41,514 bases of DNA from Bacillota bacterium (GTDB lineage Bacteria; Bacillota_I; Bacilli_A; RF39; UBA660), in contig JAEWBI010000032.1 of the NCBI GenBank assembly GCA_023391185.1, positions 1-41,514 of the forward strand, in the 5' to 3' direction. The notes under the pieces were generated by a model. The model was given only the letters and a program-made list of their open reading frames with translations, was not told the DNA's origin and did no database searches. Each line of letters opens with the position of its first letter. The stretch's first letter is position 1. Below, in pieces: positions 40,473 to 41,514 of this stretch. Both the position numbers and the translations under genes were made by a program.

Positions 40473-40551
40473 CTTTACGACCTCTCTAGACTTTAGTTCA
40501 TGTAACAGTTTATTATTGTATCATATTCATAATTTTTGTCAAATTATGGAC

Positions 40552-40585
40552 ATAAAAAGAAGTTTTAATTATTTTAAAAACTTCT
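40552..40585 (-). terminator. Terminator of NAD kinase gene
   Basis: A 9-bp stem AGAAGTTTT/AAAACTTCT (40558-40566 and 40577-40585) and a T-rich tail on the minus strand. Confidence 0.7.
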
Positions 40586-41363
40586 CATTAACTATTTTTG
40601 TAAAACTATAATTTTCTAGTCTTAGACAGTTTATATGCTTATTATTTACTACTGTTATTATTTTATCAACATTCTTATATACTTTGTTTTTACCATCAAT
40701 AGTAATTAACAAGTCTTTTTTATCTTTACTAGGAATTAATGTAATTATATTATTCTCAGGAACAATAACGGAATTTAATAAATCACGATATGCCTTTGAA
40801 TTAAGTGGTGCGATTGGTGTTATTTGTAAAGTAGGAAGTGAGCCATACACAATACTACCACCAAAACTTAAATTATAAGCTGTTGAACCTACTGATGTAG
40901 ACACCATAAGGCCATCACCAACATATTTTTCTAAAAGTTCGTCATCAACTCTTACTTCAAGACAAACAGTATTTAAATTCTCTTCTCTTACTAAAATTTC
41001 ATTTAGTGAATAAAATTTATCATTTGTTTCATTATTAATTACAGTTGTTTCTTGAACGCCAATTTTTTCGATAGAGTATTTTTCTTTTTTTAATTTATTT
41101 ATAAACTCTAATATTTCATTTGGCTTTATTTCTTGTAAAAACCCTAAAGTCCCAGTATTTATTCCTACATAATATATATTACTGTTAAAATTATTTTCTT
41201 TAAGCATTCTTAGAAATGATCCATCACCACCTATGGCAATGGCTAGTTCATAATTTTCATCAACTATTTCAAAATCATTTTCTACAAATTCTTTTGATGC
41301 CATCTTTAAAAGCTCATTAGATATATCACTATTATTTGAATAAAATTTAATTCTTTTTATCAT
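40569..41363 (-). CDS. nadK: NAD kinase
   Basis: 264 aa. Motifs: GGDGS (45-49; catalytic Asp), NTGTLGF, LNEILV and STSVGSTAYNLSFGG. It phosphorylates NAD to NADP. The start at 41363 (MIKRIKFYS) is preferred over an upstream in-frame ATG at 41429, because AGGTATAA lies just before and the longer form overlaps the NrtR-like gene. The end of the NUDIX-regulator gene overlaps it by 17 bases, so translation may be coupled. Terminator follows. Confidence 0.93.
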   Translation of the reverse strand: MIKRIKFYSNNSDISNELLKMASKEFVENDFEIVDENYELAIAIGGDGSFLRMLKENNFNSNIYYVGINTGTLGFLQEIKPNEILEFINKLKKEKYSIEKIGVQETTVINNETNDKFYSLNEILVREENLNTVCLEVRVDDELLEKYVGDGLMVSTSVGSTAYNLSFGGSIVYGSLPTLQITPIAPLNSKAYRDLLNSVIVPENNIITLIPSKDKKDLLITIDGKNKVYKNVDKIITVVNNKHINCLRLENYSFTKIVNEKFLK

Positions 41364-41514
41364 TTTTATACCTAAATAACGCTGATGGTCTATGCCCACC
41401 ACCAGTTTTAACTTTATCAGTTTTTTCAACTTTATCAGCTATTATTCTTCTAAAAGCTGGATCTAATAGTTTCTTACCTAATATTACTTCATAAACTTGT
41501 TGTAATTCTCCAAG
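41347..41514 (-). CDS. NrtR-type NUDIX regulator, C-terminal end (cut by window edge)
   Basis: 55 residues of a reading frame that runs in from the right edge and stops at 41347. It shows LGELQQVYEVILGKKLLDPAFRR and TGGGHRPSALFRY, the winged-helix C-terminal domain of NrtR-like NUDIX proteins (COG1051/ADP-ribose family regulators of NAD synthesis). The NUDIX part is outside the window. It overlaps nadK by 17 bases. Link to NAD metabolism is supported by this adjacency. Confidence 0.8.
   Translation of the reverse strand, partial: LGELQQVYEVILGKKLLDPAFRRIIADKVEKTDKVKTGGGHRPSALFRYKNDKKN

Noticed and set aside
1..41514. tRNA, rRNA, IS elements, CRISPR arrays, prophage
   Set aside because: No cloverleaf, transposase, repeat-spacer series or phage genes were recognised anywhere in the window.

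Overview
The window is strongly AT-rich and uses the standard bacterial code: TGA is a real stop in dacB and spmA, and Trp is encoded by TGG. Typical Bacillota genes are present: spo0A, ezrA, tagO-like, typA, ThiI without a rhodanese domain, a Tyr/Ile-type cleavage site in two alpha/beta SASPs, and a dacB-spmA-spmB spore operon. Together with Acholeplasma-like features (a GT4 membrane-glycolipid glucosyltransferase and an archaeal/eukaryote-type prolyl-tRNA synthetase) this points to an endospore-forming, low-GC member of the Bacilli or a Mycoplasmatota-adjacent gut lineage. I cannot name a species. Nearly all genes lie on the minus strand; only clpP, the Tam41-like gene, rpsD, the nuclease gene and ferredoxin are on plus.

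Layout by region. 1-1.2 kb: a partial leucine-rich-repeat gene and spo0A, with Spo0A boxes upstream. 1.2-4.4 kb: a pgk - glycosyltransferase - tpiA operon. 4.4-7.5 kb: a small prepilin-like gene, a Ca2+/cation antiporter and a prepilin fused to an Ig-like and a glycine-rich domain. 7.6-11.2 kb: a DUF1540 peptide, gapA, a TGS-nucleoside kinase and clpP. 11.2-14.1 kb: a second giant prepilin-like protein with a 14-cysteine tail, translationally coupled to two lipoproteins. 14.2-15.1 kb: a monothiol thioredoxin-like protein and two SASPs. 15.1-21.1 kb: thiI, a NUDIX-YcxB fusion, ezrA, a Tam41-type CDP-DAG synthase homologue, and rpsD behind a structured leader. 21.1-29.2 kb: a GH73-like hydrolase, a membrane protein, typA, a secreted nuclease, an unknown membrane protein, NUDIX, DUF421, tagO-like and a tail-anchored coiled protein. 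29.3-32.4 kb: ferredoxin, a degenerate GGDEF-EAL protein, an RsuA-family pseudouridine synthase and an unknown helical protein. 32.5-38.1 kb: the spore operon, an orphan VirD4-like ATPase behind a YgjV-GNAT fusion, and two small unknown proteins. 38.2-41.5 kb: proS behind a T-box, an unknown gene, NAD kinase, and the end of an NrtR-type NUDIX regulator.

Functionally the window mixes core metabolism (lower glycolysis, translation, NAD(P)) with sporulation and surface display. The most unusual parts are the large pilin-adhesin fusions, the Tam41 homologue, the VirD4-like/YgjV-GNAT pair and the NUDIX-YcxB fusion. No tRNA, rRNA, insertion sequence or CRISPR array was recognised. No gene-free stretch exceeds 300 bases. 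All coordinates, promoters and hairpins were read by eye; no database search or folding was run.
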